A stretch of 64,000 nt of DNA from NCBI GenBank assembly GCA_022647575.1, contig JALCKY010000006.1, forward strand, positions 62,001-126,000, read 5' to 3'. Positions 8,488 to 17,324 of the stretch are shown in pieces. Every line of letters begins with the position of its first letter. Position 1 is the first letter of the stretch. The stretch is from Lachnospiraceae bacterium (GTDB lineage: Bacteria; Bacillota; Clostridia; Lachnospirales; Lachnospiraceae). The notes beneath the pieces are model-generated. The model was not told where the DNA came from. It searched no databases and was given only the letters and a program-made list of their open reading frames with translations. The position numbers and the translations under genes were made by a program.

Positions 8488-8919
8488 ATGGTTTATGAAA
8501 CCTGCAGTGCGGAAGAAACTTTCGCACTTGGCAAAAAAATGGGAGAAACAGCCTCTGCCGGACAGGTATACGCTCTGATCGGAAATCTCGGGGCGGGCAA
8601 GACCGTATTCACGCAGGGGTTCGCAGAAGGACTGCACGTGGAAGGCCCGGTTGTCAGCCCGACCTTTACGATTCTGCAGGTCTATGACGACGGACGGCTG
8701 CCCTTCTATCATTTCGATGTATACCGCATCGAAGAACCTGAAGAAATGGACGAAATCGGATACGAAGAATGCTTCTACGGCGACGGGGTCTGTCTGGTTG
8801 AATGGGCAGATCAGATTGCCGACCTGATGCCTCCCGGCACCATCCGAATTGAGATTGACCGCGTAAGGGAAAAGGGAGATTCCTTCCGAAGGATTACCGT
8901 GAAAGGACCTGAAAAATGA
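8488..8919 (+). CDS. tsaE: tRNA t6A37 biosynthesis ATPase TsaE
   Basis: P-loop ATPase that works with TsaB and TsaD to transfer the threonylcarbamoyl group to A37 of ANN-decoding tRNAs. The 143-residue product shows Walker A GNLGAGKTVFTQGF near residue 33, SPTFTILQVYDDG, and the FYHFDVYRI and LVEWADQI segments typical of TsaE. Start ATG 8488 has GAGGAAA 6 bp upstream; longer readings run into the promoter and the palindrome and are rejected. Its stop overlaps the tsaB ATG by 4 bp. Confidence 0.95.
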   Translation: MVYETCSAEETFALGKKMGETASAGQVYALIGNLGAGKTVFTQGFAEGLHVEGPVVSPTFTILQVYDDGRLPFYHFDVYRIEEPEEMDEIGYEECFYGDGVCLVEWADQIADLMPPGTIRIEIDRVREKGDSFRRITVKGPEK

Positions 8920-9686
8920 AACTGATTGCTCTGGACAGCTCGGGACTTGTCGCGTCAGCCGCCATTCTGGCAGACGGACAGCTTCTTGCCGAGTATTCCG
9001 TCAATTATAAGAAAATGCACAGCAGGACGCTCCTGCCGATGCTGGATGCCATTGCGAAAATGACCGAGCTGGACCTGGCATCGGTCGATGCCATTGCGGT
9101 CGCAGCAGGACCGGGTTCCTTTACCGGACTCAGGATCGGCTCGGCAACGGCCAAGGGAATCGGCCTGGCACTGGAAAAGCCGATTGTTGAAGTTCCGACT
9201 CTGGCGGCACTGGCTTACAATCTCTATGATGCAAAGGGAATCATCTGCCCGATCATGGATGCGCGCCGTCAGCAGGTCTATAATGCCCTGTACCGTTTTG
9301 AGAATCATCAGCTGAAAGAGATCTCGGAAGAGCGGGCAATTTCCGTGGAGGAACTGTGCGCGGAGCTGAACGCGGCAGGAACGGAATCTCAGGAAGCTGG
9401 CAGTTCCGCTGCGGCTGAACCGGTCATTTTCCTCGGAGACGGAGTCAGCGTCTACCGGGAGACGATTGATGAACTTATGAAGCGTCCGTATTCCTATGCA
9501 CCTGCGCATCTTGCCAGGCAGAGAGCGGGGGCCGTCGGGGCGCTCGGGGAAGTCTTATTTGCCGAAGGAAAGTTCGTGAAGGCAGAAGAGCACGTACCGG
9601 TCTATCTGCGCAAGTCGCAGGCAGAACGGGAAAGAGAAGCCGGTGAGGCTGAAAAAAGTCAGAAGGAATCCGGAAAAAAGGTATGA
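8916..9686 (+). CDS. tsaB: tRNA t6A37 biosynthesis protein TsaB
   Basis: Non-catalytic ASKHA-fold partner of TsaD in t6A synthesis. The 256-residue protein has the N-terminal LIALDSSG and the AVAAGPGSFTGLRIGSATAKG signature. It is slightly longer than typical (about 230) owing to a Glu/Lys-rich hydrophilic tail after residue 235, and a short Ala/Ser/Glu insert near residue 165. AAAGGAC lies upstream of the ATG, which overlaps tsaE. The rimI frame begins 4 bp before its stop, so translation is probably coupled. Confidence 0.93.
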   Translation: MKLIALDSSGLVASAAILADGQLLAEYSVNYKKMHSRTLLPMLDAIAKMTELDLASVDAIAVAAGPGSFTGLRIGSATAKGIGLALEKPIVEVPTLAALAYNLYDAKGIICPIMDARRQQVYNALYRFENHQLKEISEERAISVEELCAELNAAGTESQEAGSSAAAEPVIFLGDGVSVYRETIDELMKRPYSYAPAHLARQRAGAVGALGEVLFAEGKFVKAEEHVPVYLRKSQAEREREAGEAEKSQKESGKKV

Positions 9687-10144
9687 AGGAAGAATCCATG
9701 CAGATTCGTGAAATGGGGATTGATGATCTTGCCGAGGTCGAAGATATTGAACAGGACAGTTTCGGGGACGAGGCCTGGTCGGGAACCGGTTTCCTGACTT
9801 ATCTCATCCGCGACGACACCCTGTTTTTAAGTGCAGAGGAAAACGTAGAAATCGTCGGCTACGCCGGGCTTTTGATGGTGCCGGAGGAGGCCGATATCCT
9901 GAACATCGCCGTGAGAAAAGACCGGAGACAGTCCGGCATCGGAACGGCACTCATGGAAGAACTGATCCGCCGGGCGCCGGAGCACGGGGTTACGACGATT
10001 CATCTGGAAGTGCGCGAAAGCAATCCGCAGGCGGCAGCGCTCTATGAAAAAGAAGGCTTCGTCCGGACCGGAATCCGCAGGGACTACTACACCAACCCGC
10101 GTGAGAATGCCGTGACGATGACAAGAACTGAGGTAAAGAAATGA
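9683..10144 (+). CDS. rimI: Ribosomal protein S18-alanine N-acetyltransferase (GNAT)
   Basis: GNAT acetyltransferase of 153 residues. The acetyl-CoA site is VRKDRRQSGIGTALMEEL (Q/RxxGxG/A), followed by IHLEVRESNPQAAALYEKEGF, diagnostic for RimI. It sits between tsaB and tsaD, the usual Bacillota arrangement. The first ATG (9683) overlaps the tsaB stop; a second ATG at 9698 has a better-spaced AAGGAAG and could be the real start. The target is by family S18 N-terminal alanine, though other N-termini are possible. Confidence 0.88.
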   Translation: MKEESMQIREMGIDDLAEVEDIEQDSFGDEAWSGTGFLTYLIRDDTLFLSAEENVEIVGYAGLLMVPEEADILNIAVRKDRRQSGIGTALMEELIRRAPEHGVTTIHLEVRESNPQAAALYEKEGFVRTGIRRDYYTNPRENAVTMTRTEVKK

Positions 10145-11058
10145 TCGATATCAGCCTGCTGGGGACAGGAGGAATGATGCCGCTGCCGAAAAGGTGGCTG
10201 ACTTCCCTGCTTCTCCGCTATAACGGCAGCAGTCTTCTGATTGACTGCGGCGAGGGAACACAGATTGCCCTGAGGGAAGTCGGATGGTCGTTCAAGCCGA
10301 TTGATACCATCCTGCTGACTCATTTCCATGCGGACCATATTTCCGGCCTGCCGGGAATGTTCCTGACGATGGGAAATGCGGACCGCACGGATCCGGTGAC
10401 GGTCATCGGTCCGAAGGGAGTCGAGCGGGTCATTGCTGCGGTAAGGGTCATGGCGCCCGAGCTTCCTTTTGAAATCCGCTGCGTCCCGATTGACGGAAAT
10501 GAACAGGAATTCGATGTCTCCGGACTGAAGGTGAAAGCGTTCCGCGTGAATCACAACATTCCCTGTTACGGCTACAGCGTGAGCCTGGCAAGGGCGGGCC
10601 GCTTCGATGCGGAGGCTGCAAAGGCGGCGGATATTCCGCTGAAGTTCTGGAATCCTCTCCAGAAGGGCAGCACGATTGAGTATGAGGGCAGGACGCTGAC
10701 GCCGGACATGGTCATGGGCGGCGCAAGAAAAGGACTGAAGCTGACATACTGCACGGATACGCGTCCGACGAAGTCCATCGTCGACAATGCATCCGGTTCC
10801 GATCTTTTCATCTGCGAAGGAATGTACGGGGATCCGGAGAAAGAGGCGAAGGCAAAAGATTACCGTCACATGACGATGGAAGAGGCGGCAAATCTTGCAA
10901 GGGATGCCGGCGTGAAGGAAATGTGGCTGACGCATTACAGTCCGTCGCTGGTACGTCCTTCCGAGTATATGGAGAAGGTCAGGAAAATATTTCCGAATGC
11001 AGCTGCCGCCAAAGACGGCAGGACTGCGGTTCTGAATTTCGAGGATGAAGATGAGTGA
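10141..11058 (+). CDS. rnz: Ribonuclease Z
   Basis: Metallo-beta-lactamase-fold endonuclease that cuts tRNA 3' trailers. The tRNA genes in this window lack an encoded CCA, which is the usual substrate type for RNase Z. Seen in 305 residues: GTGGMMP, zinc motif [12 protein letters not shown] (near residues 60-71), the His/Asp ligands further on ([15 protein letters not shown]). Length matches the short RNase Z form. GAGG lies 8 bp before the ATG, which overlaps rimI by 4 bp; its end overlaps tsaD. Confidence 0.94.
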   Translation: MIDISLLGTGGMMPLPKRWLTSLLLRYNGSSLLIDCGEGTQIALREVGWSFKPIDTILLTHFHADHISGLPGMFLTMGNADRTDPVTVIGPKGVERVIAAVRVMAPELPFEIRCVPIDGNEQEFDVSGLKVKAFRVNHNIPCYGYSVSLARAGRFDAEAAKAADIPLKFWNPLQKGSTIEYEGRTLTPDMVMGGARKGLKLTYCTDTRPTKSIVDNASGSDLFICEGMYGDPEKEAKAKDYRHMTMEEAANLARDAGVKEMWLTHYSPSLVRPSEYMEKVRKIFPNAAAAKDGRTAVLNFEDEDE

Positions 11059-12073
11059 TGTAAAGATTCTGGCAATTGAAAGTTCCTGTGATGAAACGGC
11101 GGCATCGGTCGTCGTCAACGGGCACGAAGTCCTTTCCAATGTCATTTCCTCGCAGATCGACCTGCATACGCTGTACGGAGGCGTCGTGCCGGAACTGGCT
11201 TCGAGGAAGCATATCGAGAAGATCAATTACGTCGTGATGCAGGCGCTTTCCGATGCGGGAATGAAGCTGGCGGATGTCGATGCGGTTGCCGTGACCTACG
11301 GGCCCGGACTGGTCGGCGCCCTGCTGGTCGGCGTGGCCGAGGCGAAAGCGATCGCCTGGGCTGCCGGAAAACCGCTGATCGGCGTGCATCACATCGAAGG
11401 ACACATTTCCGCCAATTATATCGAGCATCCGGATCTGGTGACGCCGTATCTGGGGCTCGTCGTTTCCGGAGGCCATACGCACCTGATCATCGTGGAGGAA
11501 CCCGCGAAGTTCCGGATTCTCGGAAGAACGGTGGACGATGCGGCGGGCGAGGCTTTTGACAAGGTGGCACGCGCCATCGGCCTCGGCTATCCGGGAGGAC
11601 CGAAAATCGACAGGCTGTCGAAAGAGGGAAATCCGGATGCCATCGAATTCCCGAAGGCGAAAGTCAACGGATCGAAATATGACTTCAGTTTCAGCGGTCT
11701 CAAATCGGCTGTCCTGAATTATCTGAACCACGCGGAAATGACGCATGAAGAAGTCAATCGTGCGGACCTGGCTGCCTCCTTCCAGAAAGCGGTCGTCGAC
11801 GTCCTGTGCGAACACACCGTGGAAGCGGCAAAGGAATTTGAAATGAAGCAGGTGGCCATGGCAGGCGGAGTCGCCTCCAACAGCGCCCTGAGGGCAGGCA
11901 TGCGGAAAGCCTGCAGCGATGCGGGACTTTCGTTCTTTATTCCGTCGCCGATTTTCTGCACGGACAATGCGGCGATGATCGGCGTGGCAGCTTATTATGA
12001 ATACCAGAAAGGTCATTTAAGCGGATGGGACCTCAATGCCATCCCGAATCTGAAACTGGGAGAGCGGATATGA
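11051..12073 (+). CDS. tsaD: tRNA N6-adenosine threonylcarbamoyltransferase TsaD
   Basis: Catalytic subunit of t6A synthesis that transfers threonylcarbamoyl to tRNA A37. The 340-residue protein shows [16 protein letters not shown], the metal site HHIEGH (near residues 111-116), SGGHTHLI and [13 protein letters not shown] 11051 is favoured over ATG 11045 because GAGG would abut the earlier codon. It overlaps rnz by 8 bp and ispD by 4 bp. With tsaE and tsaB the window holds three of the four t6A genes; the TsaC-type gene is not here. Confidence 0.96.
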   Translation: MSDVKILAIESSCDETAASVVVNGHEVLSNVISSQIDLHTLYGGVVPELASRKHIEKINYVVMQALSDAGMKLADVDAVAVTYGPGLVGALLVGVAEAKAIAWAAGKPLIGVHHIEGHISANYIEHPDLVTPYLGLVVSGGHTHLIIVEEPAKFRILGRTVDDAAGEAFDKVARAIGLGYPGGPKIDRLSKEGNPDAIEFPKAKVNGSKYDFSFSGLKSAVLNYLNHAEMTHEEVNRADLAASFQKAVVDVLCEHTVEAAKEFEMKQVAMAGGVASNSALRAGMRKACSDAGLSFFIPSPIFCTDNAAMIGVAAYYEYQKGHLSGWDLNAIPNLKLGERI

Positions 12074-12759
12074 AAAATATCGCCATTGTCCTTGCAGCCG
12101 GAGAAGGCAGGAGAATGGGCGGCACGCTGCCGAAGCAGTTCCTTGTCCTGGACGGGGAGCCCCTGATCTGCAAGTCCCTGCGCGTCTTCGAGAAAAGTCC
12201 CGAAATCGACGGGATTCTGATCGTGACCTCTGCGGACTGGATGGAATACTGCCGGAAGGAAATCGCCGAAGGATACGGGTTCAGCAAGGTCACCGGCATT
12301 ATTGAAGGAGGAGCGGAGCGCTACGATTCTGTCTATGCCGGCCTCTGCGCCTGCAGGGACTGCGGGTATGTTTTCATCCACGATGCCGCACGGCCTTATG
12401 TGACGGAGGAAATCGTGAAGCGGACCTATGACTGCGTCATTTCCCACAGGGCCTGCGTCGCGGGAATGCCTTCGAAGGATACGGTCAAGATCGCGGACGA
12501 TGAGGGAGCGATTGAAAGCACGCCGCCGCGCAGCCGCGTCTGGATCGTGCAGACGCCCCAGGTATTTGAATATGCTTTGATCCGACAGGCTTACGACATC
12601 ATGATGAGAAAAGGAATGAACGGCATCACGGACGATGCCATGGCAGTTGAGCGGGCAGGACTCGGAAAGGTCATGCTCGTGGAAGGTTCCTATGCAAACA
12701 TCAAAATCACCACTGCGGAAGACCTTGGAAAAGGAGAAAGAAATGGCGGAAAAATTTGA
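12070..12759 (+). CDS. ispD: 2-C-methyl-D-erythritol 4-phosphate cytidylyltransferase
   Basis: Third step of the MEP isoprenoid pathway: CTP plus MEP to CDP-ME. The 229-residue protein has the nucleotide-binding [16 protein letters not shown] at the N-terminus, HDAARPYV, and a C-terminal TTAEDL. Start ATG 12070 overlaps the tsaD stop; an upstream in-frame ATG at 12025 lies inside tsaD. No ispF follows, unlike many genomes. A tarI-type cytidylyltransferase is the main alternative, but the absence of teichoic acid genes nearby favours IspD. Confidence 0.85.
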   Translation: MKNIAIVLAAGEGRRMGGTLPKQFLVLDGEPLICKSLRVFEKSPEIDGILIVTSADWMEYCRKEIAEGYGFSKVTGIIEGGAERYDSVYAGLCACRDCGYVFIHDAARPYVTEEIVKRTYDCVISHRACVAGMPSKDTVKIADDEGAIESTPPRSRVWIVQTPQVFEYALIRQAYDIMMRKGMNGITDDAMAVERAGLGKVMLVEGSYANIKITTAEDLGKGERNGGKI

Positions 12760-14191
12760 TGTGATCATCATCGGAGGAGGAGTGACAGGCTGCGCCGTCG
12801 CACGGGAACTGTCACGCTATCATGTGAATGCCTGTCTTCTGGAAAAAGAGGAAGACGTCTGCGACGGGACTTCGAAAGCCAACAGCGCCATCTGCCACGG
12901 GGGATACGATACGGAACCCGGGACGCTGAAATCGCGCTTCAACCGCGAAGGCAACCGCAGGATGGCGGAAGTTTCCAAGGAACTGGATTTCCCATTCAAG
13001 CCGATCGGTTCCCTCGTTCTGTGCAAGAGCACGGAAGAACTGCCCAAGCTGCAGGCCCTTTATGAAAAAGGACTGGCGAACGGAATTGACGGACTGAAGA
13101 TCCTGTCACAGGAAGAAGTCGCAGCCATGGAACCGAACATTACGGAGAAAGCGGTAGCGGCTCTCTACGCGGAGAAGGCAGGAATCGTCGATCCGTTCCT
13201 GATGACGGTTGCATTTGCCGAAAATGCCTTTACGAACGGCGTGCAGTTCCGTTTCAATACAAAGGTCCTGAAGATTGAAAAGGCGGAAGGCGGCTATCGT
13301 CTCGAAACCGGCAGCGGTGAATATTTTGCCAAAGCAGTCGTCAATGCCGCCGGCGTCTATGCAGACGTTTTCCACAACATGGTCAGCAGCCGGAAGATCC
13401 GGATTACGGCACGCAAGGGCGAGTACTGTCTTCTCGACCGGAGCGACGGGAACCTGGTTTCACACGTGATTTTTGAACTTCCCAATCCGATGGGAAAGGG
13501 CGTCCTGATCACGCCGACGATTCACGGCAATCTGATGATCGGACCGACGGCGGTCGACGTGGAGGACAGGGAGTCGACGAACACGACGGCGGCCGGAATG
13601 GAAAATGTCATCGACAGGGCAGCTGACAATCTCAAGAATCTGCCGCGGCGCGATTTCATCACTTCCTTTGCAGGCCTCCGCGCCCATGAGGATTCGGATG
13701 ATTTCGTGATCGGCGAAGCGGAAGGAGCGGAAAACTTCTTCGACTGCGCAGGCATTGAATCCCCGGGCCTGACGAGTGCACCGGCAATCGGGACAGCGGT
13801 CTCGGAAAGCATTGCCCTGAAAATGAACCTGTCTCCGAATCCGGATTTCAATCCTGTCCGGAAAGGTATCCTGAAACCGTCCGAACTGACGGCGGAAGAA
13901 AGGAATGAACTGATTGCAAAGGAACCTTCCTACGGCCGGATCATCTGCCGCTGCGAATCGGTTTCGGAAGGAGAAATCCTGGACGCGATCCGCAGGCCGC
14001 TCGGGGCAAGATCCCTGGACGGAGTCAAACGGCGCGTGAGAGCGGGCATGGGAAGATGCCAGGCAGGTTTCTGCAGCCCGAAGACGATGGCCATCCTCAA
14101 CCGTGAACTGGGAATGCCGATGGAGGAGATCACGAAGACCGGAGCCGGTTCGGAAATCGTGGAAGGGAGGACCAAGGAAAATGATCGGTGA
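12743..14191 (+). CDS. GlpA-like FAD-dependent oxidoreductase with BFD-like [2Fe-2S] tail
   Basis: A 482-residue flavoprotein resembling the catalytic subunit of anaerobic glycerol-3-phosphate dehydrogenase. Seen: FAD Rossmann motif IIIGGGVTGCAVARELSRY (from residue 7), a DAO-type core, and a C-terminal bacterioferritin-ferredoxin-like domain with IICRCESVSEGEI and CQAGFC cysteines. ATG 12743 has AAGGAGAAAG upstream and overlaps ispD by 17 bp. With the next two genes it forms the common Bacillota set of GlpA-like, GlpB-like and DUF1667 proteins. Glycerol-3-phosphate as substrate is inferred; no glycerol kinase or facilitator is adjacent. Confidence 0.85.
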   Translation: MAEKFDVIIIGGGVTGCAVARELSRYHVNACLLEKEEDVCDGTSKANSAICHGGYDTEPGTLKSRFNREGNRRMAEVSKELDFPFKPIGSLVLCKSTEELPKLQALYEKGLANGIDGLKILSQEEVAAMEPNITEKAVAALYAEKAGIVDPFLMTVAFAENAFTNGVQFRFNTKVLKIEKAEGGYRLETGSGEYFAKAVVNAAGVYADVFHNMVSSRKIRITARKGEYCLLDRSDGNLVSHVIFELPNPMGKGVLITPTIHGNLMIGPTAVDVEDRESTNTTAAGMENVIDRAADNLKNLPRRDFITSFAGLRAHEDSDDFVIGEAEGAENFFDCAGIESPGLTSAPAIGTAVSESIALKMNLSPNPDFNPVRKGILKPSELTAEERNELIAKEPSYGRIICRCESVSEGEILDAIRRPLGARSLDGVKRRVRAGMGRCQAGFCSPKTMAILNRELGMPMEEITKTGAGSEIVEGRTKENDR

Positions 14192-15470
14192 AAAGAAATC
14201 CTACGACATCGTGATCATCGGCGGCGGTCCTGCCGGACTTGCCGCGGCTGTTTCCGCGAAAAAGAACGGCATCGATTCCGTTCTTGTCATCGAAAGGGAC
14301 AGCATCCTCGGCGGCATTCTGAACCAGTGCATCCATAACGGCTTCGGACTGCATACCTTCAAGGAAGAGCTGACCGGGCCGGAATACGCAGCGCGTTTTA
14401 TCCGGATGGCAGAAGAAGCAAATGTCGAAATCATGCTGGACACGATGGTTATGGACATCGATTCCGATCGTCATGTCACGGCTATGAACCGGACAGACGG
14501 ACTCTTTACGATCGATGCCAAAGCCGTGATCCTGGCAATGGGCTGCCGCGAACGTCCAAGAGGCGCCCTGAATATCCCGGGCTACCGTCCGGCCGGCATC
14601 TACACGGCGGGTATGGCCCAGAGGCTTGTCAATATGGAAGGATATCTTCCGGGAAAGGAAGCCGTCATTCTCGGCTCCGGGGATATCGGACTGATCATGG
14701 CAAGACGCCTGACGCTGGAAGGCGCGAAGGTGAAAGTCGTAGCCGAAATCATGCCGTATTCAGGCGGGCTGAAAAGGAATATCGTTCAGTGCCTCGACGA
14801 CTTCGGCATTCCGCTGAAGCTGTCGCACACGGTCGTCGATATCCGCGGAAAAGAAAGAGTGACCGGCGTGACGATCGCCGAAGTGGATGAGCACATGAAG
14901 CCGGTTCCGGGAACGGAAGAGGACTACGACTGCGACACGCTGCTCCTTTCCGTCGGACTCATTCCCGAAAACGAACTTTCAAAAGATGCCGGCGTTGCGC
15001 TTTCCCGAGTGACTTCGGGACCGCTGGTCGATGAAGAACTGGAGACGGAACGCGAAGGAATCTTCGCCTGCGGAAATGTGCTGCATGTCCATGACCTGGT
15101 CGATTATGTTTCCGAAGAAGCGACGGAGGCAGGACGCTGTGCGGCGGCTTATGTGCGGCGCCTGAAAGAAGGGGCGGCACCGGAAGAGAAATCGGCAACT
15201 GTCCCGATTGAGGCAGCCGGCGGCGTGCGCTATACGGTGCCCGTGAAGGTCCATCCTGAACGCCTCGGCGATTTCCTGACGGTGCGTTTCCGCGTCGGTG
15301 CGGTTTACCGCAATTCCTTTATCAGCGTCTATCTGGATGACCGCAGAGTACTGCATAAAAAGAAGCAGATCCTGGCACCGGGGGAAATGGAAACTGTCCT
15401 TATTAAGAAAGACGAGTTCATTTCCGGCGGACCTGTCGAACGCATGACGGTGAAGATCGAGGAGGCATGA
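14181..15470 (+). CDS. GlpB-like pyridine nucleotide/FAD oxidoreductase
   Basis: A 429-residue two-dinucleotide-fold flavoprotein: FAD motif IVIIGGGPAGLAAAVSAKK at residues 9-27, CRERPRG in mid-protein, the second nucleotide motif AVILGSGDIGLIMARRL, and a C-terminal FACGNVLHVHDLVDYVSEEA. The ATG at 14181 has AAGGAAA directly upstream and lies inside the end of the previous gene (11-bp overlap); the DUF1667 gene starts 4 bp before its stop. It probably passes electrons from the GlpA-like subunit to NAD or another carrier. Exact acceptor cannot be read from sequence. Confidence 0.85.
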   Translation: MIGEKKSYDIVIIGGGPAGLAAAVSAKKNGIDSVLVIERDSILGGILNQCIHNGFGLHTFKEELTGPEYAARFIRMAEEANVEIMLDTMVMDIDSDRHVTAMNRTDGLFTIDAKAVILAMGCRERPRGALNIPGYRPAGIYTAGMAQRLVNMEGYLPGKEAVILGSGDIGLIMARRLTLEGAKVKVVAEIMPYSGGLKRNIVQCLDDFGIPLKLSHTVVDIRGKERVTGVTIAEVDEHMKPVPGTEEDYDCDTLLLSVGLIPENELSKDAGVALSRVTSGPLVDEELETEREGIFACGNVLHVHDLVDYVSEEATEAGRCAAAYVRRLKEGAAPEEKSATVPIEAAGGVRYTVPVKVHPERLGDFLTVRFRVGAVYRNSFISVYLDDRRVLHKKKQILAPGEMETVLIKKDEFISGGPVERMTVKIEEA

Positions 15471-15841
15471 CGATGAAGGAAAACAAGCAGCTGACCTGCA
15501 TCGGCTGTCCGATGGGATGCACGGTCACCGTGGAGATGGAAGACGGGAATATTATTTCGGTTGCGGGAAACACCTGTAAGCGGGGAGAAATCTATGCCCG
15601 CAAGGAAGTGACCCATCCGACAAGAATCGTTACTTCGACGGTGCGGATTTCCGGCGGGACATTTGACATGCTTCCCGTGAAGACCGCTTCCGATGTTCCG
15701 AAGGATAAGATCTTTGCCTGCATGAAATCCCTTGACGGCGTCACGGTGAAGGCTCCGATCAAAATCGGAGATGAGGTCGTGAAGGACGCCGGCGGGACGG
15801 GGGTCAGCTTTATCGCGACGCGGGACGTACCGACGGCTTAA
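15467..15841 (+). CDS. DUF1667 protein, third subunit of the GlpAB-like set
   Basis: A 124-residue DUF1667 protein. The N-terminus holds CIGCPMGC and a later CKRGEIYA, a cysteine pattern suited to an Fe-S cluster, and THPTRIVTSTVRI is family-typical. It almost always follows the two flavoproteins seen here, so it is likely an electron-transfer or assembly subunit. GAGGAGG stands just upstream of ATG 15467 (alternative ATG 15473). It ends the long operon; three 21-bp tandem repeats follow immediately. Confidence 0.85.
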   Translation: MTMKENKQLTCIGCPMGCTVTVEMEDGNIISVAGNTCKRGEIYARKEVTHPTRIVTSTVRISGGTFDMLPVKTASDVPKDKIFACMKSLDGVTVKAPIKIGDEVVKDAGGTGVSFIATRDVPTA

Positions 15842-15903
15842 CGGCGGTCCGCAGCTGCCTGACGGCGGTCTGCGATTGCCTGACGGCAGTCTGCAATTGT
15901 GTT
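15841..15903. repeat. Three 21-bp tandem repeats
   Basis: Units at 15841-15861, 15862-15882 and 15883-15903, consensus ACGGCGGTCTGCRRYTGCCTG with a few changes, the last unit most diverged. They begin at the last base of the DUF1667 stop codon and end just before the tRNA-Ser promoter. No hairpin plus T-run is evident. Confidence 0.8.
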
Positions 15904-15904
15904 C

Positions 15905-15933
15905 TTGCCAAATCGTCCGGCGTTTGCTATAAT
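15905..15933 (+). promoter_or_regulatory. Predicted promoter of tRNA-Ser(UGA)
   Basis: TTGCCA (15905-15910), 17-bp spacer, TATAAT (15928-15933). The sequence around the -35 (TTGCCAAATCGT) resembles the promoter of the tRNA cluster at 41868 (TTGCAAATCGT). A short hairpin, CCGTG/CACGG, lies between it and the tRNA. Confidence 0.75.
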
Positions 15934-15961
15934 CATCATGCCGTGTGAAAAGCACGGCTAC

Positions 15962-16047
15962 GGAGAGGTATCGAAGCGGTCATAACGAGGCGGTCTTGAA
16001 AACCGTTTGTCCTTCGGGGCGCAAGGGTTCGAATCCCTTCCTCTCCG
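15962..16047 (+). tRNA. tRNA-Ser(UGA)
   Basis: Acceptor stem GGAGAGG/CCTCTCC, anticodon loop CTTGAAA (TGA), a long variable arm typical of class II serine tRNA, and T-arm GGGTTCGAATCCC. The discriminator is G at 16047 and no CCA is encoded. Length 86 nt. Confidence 0.95.
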
Positions 16048-16050
16048 CTG

Positions 16051-16093
16051 AAAATCACAGAAACGCCATGTGCGCTTCTGTGATTTTTCTTTT
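16051..16093 (+). terminator. Intrinsic terminator after tRNA-Ser
   Basis: A 12-bp perfect stem, AAAATCACAGAA/TTCTGTGATTTT (16051-16062, 16076-16087), with a 13-nt loop, ending in TTCTTTT. It isolates the tRNA from the PSD-like gene. Confidence 0.88.
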
Positions 16094-16124
16094 ACGGAAA
16101 ATAAATGAAAGCCGGGAGGATTCT

Positions 16125-17294
16125 ATGCACGGTAAAACGGCAGAAAAACTGAAGGAATTGATCCGGGACAATCCGGCTATCGGGGAGCTTCTTGCGGAAT
16201 CCATCCGGGCCGGGCGGACAGTCAATCCGGATCCGGAAAAGAATCCGGTTCATGATCTGGAAACTTTCTGTGACTATCTGGACTGGACGGAGTGTCCGCT
16301 GCCCTGGGAGAAAATGAAATTTGCACAGAGCGGAGAACTGACGGAAACCATCGATCAGGCCATGGCCTATTTCTATTTCCTGCTTGATCAGCCGCTGCCC
16401 GGACTGGAAGGACGCGGTCTGTTCCGTCCGTGCCTGGTGTATGCAGAGGAGATGAGAAACTGGGTCAATGAGGCCGTGTCGGCCTGGGGACGTTCCCTGG
16501 CGCTTCCGCAGTCCTGGACGGACAGCACGCTGGCCTACGTGCAGGAGACGCCGGCCTTCCGCATGCAGGAAGGCTGGTATGAGGATCCGTCGAACTGGCA
16601 TTCCTTCAATGATTTCTTTTCGCGGAAGCTGAGGGATCCCTCGGTACGTCCGGTTTCGCAGCCGGAAAATGATGCGGTCTGCGTCTCGCCGGCGGATTCG
16701 GAATTCCAGGGCGTCTGGGACATCGGGGAAGATTCAGTCCTTGCGGCGGATGACGGCGTCTGCGTCAAGTCGAAAACATTCCGGAGCGTGGCTTCGATCC
16801 TCGGAGAGGACAGTGCGTATGCCGGCTGTTTTGCCGGCGGGAAAATGACGCATTCCTTTCTCGGCATTACGGATTATCACCGCTATCATTTTCCGGTCAG
16901 CGGGATCATCCGGGAAGTCCGCCTCATACCGGCGCTCGATGCGGCGGGAGGCGTCATGTTCTGGGATACCAAGAGAAAGAGATACAACCTGGAACTCGGG
17001 GAACCGGAATGGCAGTCGATCGAGACGAGGGGCTGCGTCATCGTTGAGACGGAATCCTTCGGAAATGTTGCCGTTATCCCGATCGGGATGTGCCAGGTTT
17101 CCTCCGTCAATTTCACCGGCGGACTGGAGATCGGAAAGAAAGTCAGGAAGGGAGATCCGCTGGGGCATTTTCTGTACGGAGGCTCGGACTTCATGATGCT
17201 GTTTGAGAAAAGGACGGGATTTGAATATACGGTCGGCCCGTCCCCGAAGCATCTGCTGGTCGGGGAAGAATTCGGAAGAATGCAAAAAAAATAA
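16125..17294 (+). CDS. Phosphatidylserine decarboxylase-like protein
   Basis: Pyruvoyl-dependent PSD-family protein of 389 residues. The C-terminal half shows CVSPADSEF, GITDYHRYHFPVSG, and GHFLYGGSDFMMLFE, where Gly-Ser is the expected self-cleavage site making the pyruvoyl group. Classic bacterial PSDs read GST; here it is GSD. It is about 100 residues longer than usual because of an N-terminal domain (about 1-150) I do not recognise. ATG 16125 has GGGAGGA; the tRNA terminator upstream rules out a longer start. No phosphatidylserine synthase is adjacent, so lipid synthesis is plausible but not proven; another pyruvoyl decarboxylase role is possible. Confidence 0.75.
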   Translation: MHGKTAEKLKELIRDNPAIGELLAESIRAGRTVNPDPEKNPVHDLETFCDYLDWTECPLPWEKMKFAQSGELTETIDQAMAYFYFLLDQPLPGLEGRGLFRPCLVYAEEMRNWVNEAVSAWGRSLALPQSWTDSTLAYVQETPAFRMQEGWYEDPSNWHSFNDFFSRKLRDPSVRPVSQPENDAVCVSPADSEFQGVWDIGEDSVLAADDGVCVKSKTFRSVASILGEDSAYAGCFAGGKMTHSFLGITDYHRYHFPVSGIIREVRLIPALDAAGGVMFWDTKRKRYNLELGEPEWQSIETRGCVIVETESFGNVAVIPIGMCQVSSVNFTGGLEIGKKVRKGDPLGHFLYGGSDFMMLFEKRTGFEYTVGPSPKHLLVGEEFGRMQKK

Positions 17295-17317
17295 AACCGG
17301 CATCGCTGCCGGTTTTT
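17293..17317. terminator. Bidirectional intrinsic terminator
   Basis: Stem AAAACCGGCA/TGCCGGTTTT with a TCGC loop and T6 on the plus strand. The minus-strand reading also ends in T's. It lies between the convergent PSD-like gene and the alanine symporter gene. Confidence 0.85.
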
Positions 17318-17324
17318 TCATGGA

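Noticed and set aside
8084-8527. Possible small genes in the 8.1-8.5 kb gap
   Set aside because: The frames run through the duplicated promoter and the palindrome and have no coding-like pattern or ribosome site.
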